Below are positions 1-11,859 of a stretch of DNA of 64,000 nt, one piece after another; the first letter of the stretch is position 1; every line of letters begins with the position of its first letter. The notes beneath the pieces were generated by a model that searched no databases, had not been told where the DNA came from, and was given only the letters and a program-made list of their open reading frames with translations. The position numbers were made by a program, and so were the translations under genes. This DNA is from Rhodamnia argentea (lineage: Eukaryota; Streptophyta; Magnoliopsida; Myrtales; Myrtaceae), in assembly GCF_020921035.1 (NCBI RefSeq), contig NC_063156.1:24290283-24354282 (forward strand), written 5' to 3'.

Positions 1-255
1 TTCAACGTGATCCCTAGACTTTTGGTATGTGTTTAATTTAGTCTTTAGATAACTTGAAAATGATCAATGTCCGTGAACTTCAATTGGTACATTGAAGTTC
101 AAGGGCTAAATTAAACACATACAAAAAATCCAAGGACCACGTTGAGCAATTTAAATATTTAGAAACCAAAGTTTAGGAATTACATTGAATAAATTAAAAG
201 TTTAGGATTCACATCACATAATAGACTAAAGTTGAGGAATCATTTGTCTTATTAT
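1..255. repeat. Foldback MITE, family A copy 1 (cut by window edge)
   Basis: The first ~45 bases are repeated in inverted orientation around 100-150, so the unit folds back on itself. Phrases of the type 'accacgttgagcaa' and 'taaattaaacacata' recur in three further copies at about 24.6, 43.1 and 57.3 kb. No coding capacity is visible. It is probably a non-autonomous foldback DNA element; the left end lies outside the window. Confidence 0.6.
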
Positions 256-1363
256 CTCGTGGACTTTCTAACGATGCACTTATTCAATAACGCCTTCGGC
301 AGATGCCCGAGGCGGTGTCACTCTAAGCCCAATGAATCCATAGCAAATGAGGGTTCTCGTGGATTCAGCAGGCGCAGCCAGATTAACGATGGCTAAAGGG
401 GACACTAAGCCCATTTCTAGATTTATTGACAGGCCCAACTTCATATGAACGATGCCTCTAAGCTCTCTGTGTGGAAATATCGGGCTCAGGTTGACGGATG
501 AGGAGGAGGAGGAGGAGGAGGAGGCGGGGGCGGAGGGCAGGATGGATGATTGCCTGGGATGCCCAAGCGGCGACGTCGCTGCCACAGAGGGAAGTGGCGA
601 TGACCTTGATTCGGATCTCCTAAGGTTGAGGCGGGCTCACTTCCACTTCCTCGATCGCCAGAGGCTGTCCAGCTCCCCATGCCACCACAGCTAATAATGT
701 TTTTGTCTCCACATAGGAGAATCAACAAACGCCATGAACACCCAACAACAGAAAAGGTAGAGAAATCAGAGGAATTTCTCAAAGGGGGCAGGAAAAGATT
801 CAACCTTTGCATGTGATGACGGAGGGTGAGGACGACATGGTGGCTGGAAAGCGGGAGGTGCGTCAAAGTGGGATTGATTCTCCTCCTCCTCCTCCTGTTT
901 TCATTCTAATATGTTCTTGAATTTTTTTTAACTTATTGGAAGCCACTTTGCCTTCCGACATAGCATAATCCGGCATCTGCGGGATCGCGGGCTCTGTAAT
1001 ACAATACAAGATCTGTTCTAGGCAAGAAGAAGCGTCTGATTGATTGTAGTTCCATTGATGCACGATTACCGGAAAATTCACTCGACTCGTCTAGCGATTC
1101 ATGAGAAAACTCGTCCAGGTATCGCTCCTCTTTCTTCATTTGCCATGTCAATCATCTCTCGGCGTCTGGATATTTAAGAACAAACAATCTAAACTTCATG
1201 TTATCTTACGTTTGCATCATAATACTAATTGATTTCACGACAAAAGAATACAAGAAAATCGATTGACTTGAATGTGATGTTCAAGTACTTTCGTTATGAT
1301 CATAAAGTACTGCAAATTCTATTGTACTGAATTTGATGTTCAAGTACTTTCTTCGTAATTATA
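256..1363. other. Intergenic, no supported gene
   Basis: The stretch holds short open frames on both strands, including one with a Glu run encoded by a GAG/GAGG repeat near 500-530, but none matches a family I know and none has convincing exon structure. Near 1268 and 1328 a ~26-base phrase ending in 'tgttcaagtactttc' is directly repeated about 59 bases apart. It could include a gene relic; I cannot support one. Confidence 0.4.
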
Positions 1364-1815
1364 CGGAAAAAGTGCCTAAAAAGTTTTAAATCTATTGCAT
1401 AGTCTTAAACCTCTCAATTATACCAATTTAGTCTTAAAACATTTTGTACTTGTACCAACCGAGTCGATTCGACCCATTTTGATCGAAAATCATAGATGTT
1501 AAAGCCATCCATCCTACATGGTATAATCGGCATGACGTCCAAATGCCCTCACCGGTCGTTGGCAGGGGCCCACATGCCCTCTTCGGCCAAAATGAAAAAA
1601 GAAAAAAATAATCATTAAAAATTCAAGCTTTTAAAAAAATTATTAAAAAACGCCCACATTACGCCATGTAGGACGGACGGATGGCGCCTATGTTAGTAAT
1701 TTCTGGTCAAAGTTGGTCGGATGAACTCAATTGACACAAATACAAAAGGTTTAAGACTAAATTAATATAATTGAAAGGTTTAAGACTGAATTGACACCAA
1801 TGGACAAAATTGTCA
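1364..1815. repeat. Foldback MITE, family B copy 1
   Basis: Two inverted arms of ~150-170 bases flank an AT-rich centre. The left arm carries 'ctattgcatagtcttaaacc' and 'catcctacatgg'. The right arm carries the complements 'catgtaggacggac', 'ggtttaagactaaattaa' and a terminal 'ggacaaaattgtc'. The same arm consensus (roughly 'ttgtccaaaaagtcctaaacc') recurs at about 1.8, 17.5, 20.5, 35.0 and 52.7 kb. There is no ORF; the unit is a likely non-autonomous DNA transposon. Confidence 0.65.
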
Positions 1816-2060
1816 AAAAAGTCCTAAACCTATTACACTTTTACCGATTTAATCCGAAACCTTTTAATTTTGTCGATTCAGTCCTAAACCTTTTCAACTT
1901 TTGCTAATTCGTCCTTCCGGCCAATTTAGCTTCCAAAAAATGCTTACTTGGATTCCTAGTAAACGCCTGCCGTCCTATATAAATGGTCTAGCACTGACGT
2001 GGACGTCGAGAAATAAAAATGGTGACTTTTTTTTTTTCCTTCTCTTGCATTTCATTTCTA
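1806..2060. repeat. MITE family B copy 2, single arm
   Basis: It begins 'aaaattgtcaaaaaagtcct' and continues with the family B arm (aacctattacacttttaccg, then agtcctaaaccttttcaac), ending near 'gacgtggacgtcgag'. Only one arm is clear. It shares its outer end with the preceding copy, so this is a tandem or nested arrangement. Confidence 0.55.
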
Positions 2061-3025
2061 GGAAAATTGCCCTAAAACCAAAACATTTCCAAATCGGAAC
2101 ACGCCTAACCCCAAAACCGGAATAGAATCCTAATTTCTCGACCACGGATGATGGGCGATGGATGATGGATGCTCCACGACTCTCGACAACGCTGCTCCCC
2201 TTCATGGCAACTCTTGTCGGCCTTCGGATGCTTGACCACGCTTCTCCCCTGCACGACACTATCCTAATTTGCTCACCAACATAGCCCCTAACTCCTCGAC
2301 GACAGGCGATGGCCGACGACGCTCCACGACAAATCATGGGACTTTCGCACCACAACGACTCGGTGAGTGCCCCCAATTGAGTCGAGCTAGTGTTGACGGT
2401 TCTACTTCGACTTCCAAAGTGTTAATTTTTGTATAAACATCTCTCATTGCTGAGGTGAGTTTGCATAATCTTGAATCTCCTTCCCGATGACGCGGATTGT
2501 GCCCGGTGGATAGATGTCCCTTTGTTGGTTGCCCTTATGATCACTACGTCAACCGCCTTCACGGTTTCTCAAGGTGTGAAGCTCGCATGCTAAGTGTTGG
2601 GTGAAACCTCTTTGGAGGTTTGATAGATGAAATAAGAGGTTTATTTAGGATATGGCATCGTTCCTTGCGACTGGTTTTTTGTTTTACATGGGAAAAGTTG
2701 GTGTTTAATTTGAATGGAAAGATCATGTAGCAGTAGCCTCTTTTGCACCATTTATATTGGGTTTGATTTTGTGTTGCAGACTCGGACACTCTTACTATCT
2801 TACATAGCTTGTATATATTTAGTTTAAGGAGTGTTGTGTATTCTTAGTGATTCAAATTAAGATCTTCAGAGCACAAAACTTAGCGTGGTAATGACTTTCC
2901 CCTTCCGCATCTTAAGAAATGTTAGTTTTGCTTATGCTTTAAATATTTTGTAGAATTTCATACTATTCTCACTTTTTTCCTTGTAGTTGGCACAATCGAT
3001 GACGTCGATTCCTCTAATCGACAAC
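2061..3025. other. Intergenic, no supported gene
   Basis: Low-complexity AT-rich sequence with scattered short frames and no recognisable domain. The stretch just before the GRF relic may belong to the same dead element. Confidence 0.4.
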
Positions 3026-3166
3026 TATATGTCCGTGTTTTGCTATTGTGGCCTCAAAGCTCCTCTGCGAACAGAAAGGACGAAGGACAACCGGAGAAGA
3101 CAATACTATGGCTGCTCAAGATACAACCACAATAATAAAAGGGAAAGTTGTAGATTTTTCATTTAG
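3026..3166 (+). pseudogene. GRF-type zinc finger relic
   Basis: The frame starting at TAT 3026 translates to a typical zf-GRF domain: Cys-x-Cys-Gly-Leu-x-Ala-Pro, then a basic R-R-R-x-Y-Y-G-C-S-R-Y stretch, then Cys-Arg-Phe-Phe. In intact domains the Phe-Phe pair is followed by x-Trp-x-Asp. Here the Trp position is a TAG stop (3164-3166), and reading past it restores V-D-E-K. So this is a GRF domain with a nonsense mutation. These domains occur in plant nucleic-acid-binding proteins and in transposon-associated proteins. A MULE relic lies 1.3 kb away on the other strand, but I cannot show they were one element. Confidence 0.6.
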
Positions 3167-4430
3167 GTTGATGAGAAAATCAGTCAATCAGCAAGGAGTG
3201 TGTCCAAAAGTTTCTAGCGGAGCAATGTCAAACAAGAACCAATGTCGACCCATAATGAGGATGATAGTTGTTTAATAGTTGATGAGGTCAAAGTTGTCAA
3301 GGCACAACATAAACAAAAACAAGTCAAACAAGATGGTTGTGTTATTGTTAATAGTAATACCACAAATTATGATTTTGCCATAGAGTAAACCATCCTAAAC
3401 ATATTTTATATGCATGTGCTTTTTATTAGTGGGATGAATAAAGTGAACATTGTTTATCTTGGTATTTGTCAAAAGTTTCTCTCTCATGATGTCATTTTCC
3501 TTTTGGATCCATAGTTTTGAGTAATCGTCAATTAGTAGGAAGAAAAAGTTGAGGCTTTGTGGCTATATGGAACCGAGCATTTGACTCCGCCTATTTCTTA
3601 GAACTTGAATTGTTCTAAAATTGTTTTGTTTCAACTCCGTGTAATAACTAGGAGGGGAGTTACTCCCTTAGACATATGAGTGTTGGGCACGAACATTTTG
3701 AAAAAAGGAACTTGTAAGTAGCTTTAAGATCAAATAATGAGTTTTTTAGAATTGGTAAGTGGTCACTCATCGTTTAGACATGACGGGTTTGTTCTTGCAT
3801 GTAGTCTTGTATTTCCACGAGGGCTTTGGATCTATTAATGTCCTCTTAATTTTAGTTCATCGTAGCAAGTGTAAATTTCAAGGCTGATTACAAAAATAAG
3901 AGTAACTATTATAAATGATAAAGATATCAAAAGAACTATCCTTTCAAGAAGAGAAATTTTTTGATATCGACTTTGAGTCGTATTCTGACAAGGAAATTAG
4001 TTGTAATGCCTCTGTCTACCCAAGCGAGAATCATATTGCAGTATTGACACTCTATTTTCTCATTTAGTGAAGCTTCGGGTTGAGTTTTTTATTGAACTTA
4101 TCATCAACAAACAAAAATATGAACCGCAATGTCACTTCATTGAACCCATCAACAACACTACTTCCTATCACTTGTTCTTGATTCAACTTGTGTTTGTATA
4201 TCAACCGGTCATCTCTTGTCCTGTTTGGCATTTGTACTTTTAACCTGACATTATTAGATTCAATTAGTTAATAAAAATTTTGTTAGTAAACTTGTATAGG
4301 TGAAAACAAAAATCACAGTCCCATGCACATGAGTCACCCGAGCAGCACTAGCAATTGGTGTTCCGATAACACTACTACTCACACCTTTGCTTGTACGTCT
4401 CTGAACCTAGAAGGAGTAATATCAATTTAA
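3167..4430. other. Intergenic or transposon flank, nothing identified
   Basis: Shattered reading frames only. It may be downstream sequence of the MULE (which runs on the minus strand to about 4.4 kb) or of the GRF relic. No terminal inverted repeats were recognised by eye. Confidence 0.35.
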
Positions 4431-7140
4431 AGTTATTTCCATGAAGCAATCATAACACAATGAAAATGGAAGTACTTACTGGATGTTTTTTCCTTAAGAA
4501 CTGTGTTTGTGACGTTGTATACCCGACCTTGTTAACATGACATGTCAAACTGTTGTGTCCCGTCTTCTTGCAAGTTCGACAAGTCATCTCCATTCCTTTT
4601 CTCGACATCCTAGTTTGACTTGACACCTCACCTTCCCCCCCTCCCCCTTAATCTTTTGTGTCTACATTTATTGGGCTTTACCTTGGCTGGAAGCAGTACA
4701 CGTGCATTCCTATTAGTTTTTTCCCAAATCTCTCTCCTCGAATTGGCATTAGCATGTTCTGATATGCAACTTAGAATTTCGCCGTTTCGTAACACTCATC
4801 CATAAAATCATATGCATCCTTCTTCTTATGATTCAAAGCGGAATGGAATGGGGACAAGGGATGCCAATAAGCCATCGCCTCTTGCAAGTATACTCTCTTG
4901 TGAACACATCAACGGCGTACTTCACACCCTTACCTAGCACCTCATATCCATCATCGCTATTCCATATCACTTGGCAACAAGTCGCATCATGTTTATTTTC
5001 TTCCAACTTCTTTACAATTCTTGGACCACAATCTCTCCTCCATCCAGCACATGCATCATTCTGTGTATGCATCCTTTGTCATTATCATTATCATTATCCT
5101 CATCTCCTCCAATATATTGTAAATGGACTTACACCTAGCATTTATGATTCTTCTATTGAATGCCTCACATAAGTTGCTATCAACTATATTACATTTGACC
5201 TCGGTGGTGAAGCAAGACCTAGACCAGTGCTTGGGCTCGCCTTGAATCAAGTTAAGATACGTGGCGGGATCGATTCTTTTTTTTCAATGCTTGAGCATGT
5301 TCATCATACTCTAGCATAGTATTACTCTTAGCACATCGCCAAAACAATCTCTGCAGCTATATCCCCATATATTTCTTGGCCAATTAGTACATATATGGCT
5401 AGCACACATTATATGCTCAGTTATAGGCAACAAATCAACTATAGCTTGTAAAAAGCCCTATAAAATGTGATTTCAATTAATAAAACATATCACAAGTGCG
5501 ATCATTTAAGAGGCATAACAATTTAAAAAGAAATAAGGAACTTACATTTTGCTTGTCACTAATTATAACCCAACCTTATTCATATGTACTTCTTATGTTG
5601 AGGTTCCATATTAAATTTCTCGGGAACCAAGTCCATGTGTTTCCAATCTCAACTCTTACAATTGCCCATGCTATTGAGAACATCCGATCATTTGCATCTC
5701 TTTCGATGGCACACAAGATCTTCCATTTACAAATTCTTTTTAAAAATCAACCATCTAATCTCACAACTTTCTTACATCCATCAAAGAAGCCTTTTTTGCA
5801 TGTAGCAAAATAAATATATATTTTTTCAAACAATGCCCTTCAAGTGTATGTTGGGCTTTTCAACGCTCAATATAACCATACTCACAGAATTTGTGGCCCT
5901 AAGTTCCTCTGCATAATCTCACAACTTTGTATATTTATTTTTATAGTTTCCCATCAAAACTTCAAAGGAAAATAGCTTAGCCTTAGTACACTGGTTCATA
6001 CTAACATTTAAGCATAATTGATCCTTGATAAGCTCCTTCAAAGCAATGGTTTTCATATTTGGCATTGTTTTAATTGGACCAAAATAATGCTTTGAAAATC
6101 AAGAACTGGTTACCCTCTTATTATTAAAATGAATGCTACATGTATGTTCTTCATGATAAATGTTCGCATGGAATGATCCACTTCTAACATCAAAAGATGT
6201 AGAAATTTTTCAAGGACAATTCTCATTAGTGCATTTAGCTCTAACAAATTTGTTTTCATTCTTCATAAATATTATCTCTCTACGCTCGACCACAGAATAC
6301 TTTTTGAGAACGTTTTTAAATTGCCTACCATCATCAAACTTCATAGACGTAGTAACAAAAGGCGCAGGATTATAACTTAGAAACTTGTTTTTTCTTCTTG
6401 TCACATCAACATATGCTTCCTCTACATCAGAATCCAAACTCTCATCTCTATCTGTTTCATAATAGTCTGTTTGGTAATTGGCTTGAGTAATATCCCCATC
6501 AGATTGTTCGGAAATTGATGATTCTTTTATAGATTATTGGGATGGTATAACTTTCACAAGTGGTTTTGCTTGAATCCAATCGGTTATGGCCCTTTTATGG
6601 AATTCTTTAATATTCTTCTTACCTTCTACAAGGTCATTATCATCTTATCCTCATCATCAATCAAGAACTACGTATCAACTAGTAAGTCCGAGTGTTTGCT
6701 ATTTGAATCAATTTCTTTATCCCGACCAACACCCTCATCAATTAAGGAACCATAATCTATACTAACACCCTCACCGGTACCCTCACCATGACTAGCACCT
6801 TCACCAACCTCATCGTCAAAATGTTCTCTATAAACTTCAATATACTCCTAATGCAAATGATGGAAAAGTAGAGTGACAAGAGTGATATCATCAAATATGA
6901 ATCTCAAACCATATTCTAGAGACTTTCCAGGATACTTAAAATAAAGCTTTTCAAATTTACTATTTGCCCCATCTTCGATGTCTATGATGAACCTTTCATA
7001 ACTCATTGAGTTGATATCTACGTATACTAGATCCATCTTCCTCCCAACATACTCAAGCATTGGATGTCGTACTAATTTTCTACCATGAAAAAGGAGAACC
7101 AATGTTAACTTGCCGCTCATATTGACCCTATACAAAAAAA
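4430..7140 (-). pseudogene. Decayed Mutator-like (MULE) transposase
   Basis: Read on the minus strand, the domains of a plant MuDR-type transposase appear in the right order with frameshifts and stops. An N-terminal PB1-like/plant MULE domain is at 7135-6848. The region preceding the core (F-x-x-G-x-x-F ... K-N-x-x-K-x-V-R-A-x-C) is at 6437-6210. The DDE core, around C-K-K-V-V-R-L-D-G with the expected Cys mutated to TGA, is at about 5800-5640. The post-core W-S...K-C-x-x-V-D-S-N-x-C-E-x-F-N block is at 5250-5056. The SWIM zinc finger (C-K-R-R-W-L-I-G-I-P-C-P-H) is at 5072-4833. A C-terminal zinc knuckle (C-R-T-C-K-K-T-G-H-N-S-L-T-C) is at about 4600-4530. It is not functional as read, and no TIRs were found by eye. 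Confidence 0.75.
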
Positions 7141-7619
7141 GGACCTATATTAATAGAGGGTCAACATAATGACACACGTGAAGACAATTTACCACAAAAG
7201 TTTTGTATTAATAGTATAAATAAAGACTCTATTATATCCAAAATTAAACACTCTTTTACGCAAAAAAAAATATGTAAATCTCTTAGCAACATCCTAATAA
7301 AGACATTTCATGAATGATGCGAACAAAAAAAATATTTGGAGCAGAATCACTTAGTTTATATGAAGGAAAGCGATTCTTTTAAAACCAAAGCTACGATAAA
7401 TTCTTTAAAAAAAATGAACCATGACAAAAAAGAAAAGGAAAGCATGTCTTTTATGTGGTTGATTTTTGCACAAACGAGCCATGATAAAGCATAATCACTT
7501 AGTTTTCACAAAGGCATTTGAGCGAACAGGTTGAATATTACTCGGAGGCACAAACGAGGAATGATCCAATCGTTGAATGCAAGGGATCCAGGCACGAGTA
7601 CTTGGTTCCCATGTTCAGC
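7141..7619. other. AT-rich spacer, no gene
   Basis: No domain or RNA gene is recognisable; the sequence has several A-runs. It lies between the MULE relic and the minisatellite. Confidence 0.4.
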
Positions 7620-7860
7620 CTTATGGACTCGGGCTCGGGTATCGACGCATTAGGTACGAGCATCGGGGGCCTTGGGCCCGGACTCGCTAGACCCCAACCT
7701 AGAAGTTGGGGACCCGGGCACTCTCACTAGGATTTTGGGCCCTATCACATGCTCGGGTTCTAGAGCACTGGGGTCGTGGCCCCGGCCTCAATGGATCCAA
7801 GCACAAGTGCTGAGGTCGCGAGCCTAGCCTCAATGGACCCGAGCACGGGCACATGGAAAC
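7620..7860. repeat. GC-rich degenerate minisatellite, ~42-bp unit
   Basis: Two clear adjacent units occupy 7773-7814 and 7815-7856. Each starts 'gtcg(t/c)g' and shares 'gcctcaatgga' and 'gagcac', with a period of exactly 42. More degenerate copies with 'gacccgggcac' and 'tgctcgggt' extend upstream to about 7620. The open frames across it on both strands are a by-product of the period being a multiple of three. Confidence 0.6.
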
Positions 7861-7915
7861 GAGCATTAGCGTTTGCTTACCCAAGCATGGACTTTTTGGT
7901 CCAAACATCGATATT

Positions 7916-10900
7916 TGTTGAGAAAATCTCCACTAATATATTTCAATATTAACAAATTTATCCTTAGTCTTATTAAATCTAGTAAAAACATTGTTATATC
8001 TTATTTTAGGTGATGCATGTGAATGAAGAAGCTTATATTGATCTTAGTGTTTATTTAGACATAAATCAAGAGTATTGCATATTTGTTCTTGAATAGGTTG
8101 AATTATGTTATCTAGATTAAGTGAAGTGTCCCTTATATAGTTTCACTCACACCTTTCAATGAAGACTTATATGCGAGTATAAAAAAAGATTATATTAGCT
8201 TTAAACTTAGTGTTCTCTCTGTTCGGATTATGAAGATTGGTTTTGAAATTCTTGTCTAAAAATTGCAACATACTCAAAAACTGTTCTTTCTTGAAGACCC
8301 ACACTCAACATATAACACATATGGATAAGAAATTCTTTTAAAGGAAGTTGCAATTTTCGATTTGAAGGATGACTCTATTACGTATCGTAAAATATCAAGT
8401 TGAATATTACCTTTCAAGAGACAAGTCAACTTTTATAAATGAAGGTATCTACTTATCGAAACCAAAGATTTAGTTGTATGGGCGACTAAATTAAAAGGGT
8501 TCAGATTCAACATTTAACGACTATTATATCTTCTAGATACAGCCTCATTCAATCAAGATTGATGGCATCCAATGAAAGATTGAAGTGCAATCCTTTGAAG
8601 ACTTATCCAACGGCTAGTTTGGAAGTGAAGGAGTATGAAAGGAGATGAACAGTGTTGTTATGGGTGTCAGATCTGAATAAAAACTTTCAAAGAGCAAGAG
8701 CGCTTCAAATTCTACATACTTGTTTTTGTGAGTTTTATACTACAATCATTGAGAGGTTTTATAAGAGTGATTGATAGAAGATAGTGCATGTGACGTCCTA
8801 GAAATATGGTGTCTGTAAGAAAAATTATGAATTCCAACGTGGAAAATAAAATTTGGATTTTGAGGACTTAAGAGACGATAATTGGTTGTTCTGGGACATC
8901 TGTCGTAAAAAGTCAAGTTTGAATAGTCAAACGTTGACTCGTAGTTTCAAGACCCTTCACGCGCAAATTCAATCTTGTCCGAACCCCGAATGCCAAAATT
9001 CTAATTTTGCCCTCGATCGATTGAGCCAAATGACTACCGATATCCATTTTTCCAAATTACCAATTTGTCCCTAGATTTTATGCATATGGGACAAAATCAT
9101 TTAATTAGTTTTGATTTTTTTTTTGCCCCACTCTTTCTCTTCTTTTGTTGACTCAAGTCCCCCTCCCCATCCCTCATTTCAGCCGCCATCATTTCCCCGG
9201 ACAACCCACGTGATTTTCGCCCCTTCCCCATGTACTCTCTCTCTCTCTCTTCCCCCTTCCCCCACGTGACCGATTGCCCCCCTTCTTTCTTTTCTTTTCT
9301 CTCCCCTTTCTTCCTCTCTCTTCATGCGACCAGACCCCACTTTCCCCCCCCACTTGTACTTCTTCTTCGCCTTCAACTTCTTCTTCTTTTTCTTCTCTCG
9401 CAACCCACCCGACGCCACACCACCCAACCACCTCTTTCTCCACCCCGCCACAGCTCGTCACCCGCCGCCGGTTGCTGGAGCTCACCCACGACCCCGACCC
9501 AACCTTGTTCCGACCTCCGCCCGACCCAGATTCGCGAGCTCGCGGAACCGACACCGGAGACTCGTGGTCGTCCGAGCTCGTCTCGTCCGCTTGTGCCCGT
9601 CCGGACGCCGCCGCCCTACCCGAGCCCGGATCTAAACCACCCAAGACCTTCCCTTCACTACTCGCGCCTCACCCTAGACCCACGGCCACGACCCACCTCC
9701 ATTCCAATCGCGCCGTGCCCAGGCCCGACGCCCTTGATCCGACTATCCACGGCCACCTCGGTCCACCCACCTCCACCCCCGACCGCCCGCCGCGGTCCCG
9801 ACCCACGAACCCCGACGTTGTCGTGAACAAAGAGCCCGCGAGACTCGACCAGAACAGTCCCCGAATAGAACCGACCCGACCCGAAAACCGGTGACTCGAG
9901 CCCCAATCTTGACCCGTGTCGCCGTTGTTGTCACCTCGGCGCCCGACTCTACATCGAACATCGGAGTTGTGAGTCGACCCGTAAACTCGATTAGGGTGTT
10001 AAGCTGCGTTCAAGAATTAGAATAATTGATGTAGACTGCGATTAGAATAATTAGCGGGTACTAGATATGTTTATTTAAATTATAATTACATTAGTTATTC
10101 GAAGTCGAGTCAGTTTATTAATAAAGTGACAATTAATTGAAGTCTGGATTAATTGATCGATATGGATTAATTAATTAAAGTCGGATTAATTAATTAAGAT
10201 AGAGTTAATTATTTATATCCGAGATTTATTAATTACTAGTTTAATCGTAATTAAATCAATTAATTAGTACCGCGATAATTATTTAATTGTTAATTAATTA
10301 TTGAATTATTATTGTTGGGTGATTGTCTGGTGATTGTTGAGTGTCTTGACCGGTGTGAATTTGATGACTGATTGTCCTATATATATAGATGCAAAGTTTG
10401 GTGGATAATATGTATAATTATGTGATCATGTGTGGATCGACAGTTTAAGCATGAAAATGGCCTTGAGCCAAGTTTTGAGCACGATTGTTTGTGTGTATGC
10501 ATTGGGTTAAATGCAAAGATATAAATTGGCTGGTTGCCTGTCGTGCGTGTATGGTCATATAATGGATACCGTCTTTTCGGGTATGTGAGGACGAAGCCGG
10601 CCCCCGGATACGAGGGTTCGAGCTCGGTAAGTTCGTGCCGAGGGTACTTGGAACCATACGACTTATTATATGCCGATCGCAACTTGTGACGAACCGACGC
10701 TCCCTACGGGAATGCCCGATTGTTAATCCATGCCGAGGGTACTTGGAACCACATGGTTTGTCGGTTGCTATTGCCGAAGGAATAGAACGGTACACGGTTC
10801 CTCGGAAGAGCATGGTTTTGCTAAGACCAAAAATGATCGTTAATAACTGGAACACGTGCGGTGCATTGTGCATGCAATTTATTATGAGTGTTACGGTTAT

Positions 10901-11859
10901 GTGCCTTGGTTGTATGCGATTAATTGCACGTTAAATATGAACTGTTTAATGTGTGGCCCAAGGCGAGGTAAGCTCGCATGTGCTTGATGGTGACTATTGG
11001 TTTTGGATTGACTTTGTGATTGGTAAAGCGTTGCAAGGATCGCATGTTTTTAGTTTACCATCGTTATTGTATCACATGCTTAAGATGTCTTGAGCAAGTC
11101 AATGTCCTACTCGGACTTAGGCGTTGACTCACCGAGATTTTATATCTCACCCCGTCATTGTTAACAATTTTTCAGGTCCTTAGCTTTGGAAGCCGGAAGT
11201 GTTCGCGATTTCTTTTTGAGTAGCACGGAGTAGTGTTAACCCATAATCCTAATCCGATATTTTTTAGGGTTATAGGAAGTGGCCCGGAGGTAGGGCTTGT
11301 ATATACCCGTTCTTCCTAAGGTTAACAGTAAATAAATAAAAGGTTTGTTTGGAATGATTTTCTGCTTTTCTATCCCTGTATATTTTATAATTGTTTGGGG
11401 AGTTACACATTCCGTATGCGCTTAATAATAAGATAAAAATAATGGGTTGATGACGTGCCCGGGACGTCGTCTTTTTTTGACCCGAGGCGTTTTGGTAGGG
11501 TTGTTGCGGGCCCGGGAGCGGGGGTGTGACAGTGCAATCTATCAAAGAGAGTATCATCATTTGTTGTAAATCCTTATTGATTCATCAAGTGGAATTAAAC
11601 CTATCGATTGTCGGTATAGGAGAGTGGACGTAGGTTTGATCAAAACCGAACCACTATAATTATCATGTGAAATTTTCTCTACCCTTAAACTCTTCTTACC
11701 GTGTCAGATAGAATATTGCATACTAGTGTTCATGTTCGCCAATTACATACCTTTAGATTCTGTGTAATATTTGACTTGATTTTTTAATCCTGTAATTTTT
11801 AATCAAATTTGTTTAAAACCACATATTCACCCCTCTAGATGATATTGCTAGATACAACA
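7916..11859. mobile_element. Copia (SIRE/Maximus-like) LTR, interrupted by a solo LTR
   Basis: The sequence starting TGTTGAGAAAATCTCC and the sequence beyond the inserted solo LTR look like the two halves of one long Copia LTR. After the insertion it reads 'gagtggacgtaggtttgatc', 'ccgaaccactataa' and then 'tattcacccctctag', an order I associate with the 3' part of SIRE/Maximus LTRs. No primer-binding site or gag-pol follows, so it is a solo or truncated LTR. Boundaries are approximate and no clean target duplication was established. Confidence 0.4.
8789..11531. mobile_element. Solo LTR (probably Ty3-type), 2743 bp, with 5-bp TSD
   Basis: The element begins TGTGACGTCC and ends GGGGGTGTGACA, giving canonical TG...CA ends. 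It is flanked on both sides by the direct repeat GTGCA (8784-8788 and 11532-11536). Nothing inside resembles gag, protease, RT or integrase, which is the signature of LTR-LTR recombination that leaves a solo LTR. It has a GC- and CT-rich block at about 9200-9960, which creates long spurious Pro/Arg/Ser-rich frames on both strands. It also has an internal direct repeat 'tgccgagggtacttggaacc' at 10636 and 10730. Assignment to Ty3/Gypsy rests on length and end sequence only. Confidence 0.75.

Noticed and set aside
9179-9961. Several long overlapping Pro/Ser/Arg-rich frames on both strands
   Set aside because: They lie within the solo LTR in a CT/GC-biased block; frames are open on both strands because of base composition, with no domain or exon logic.
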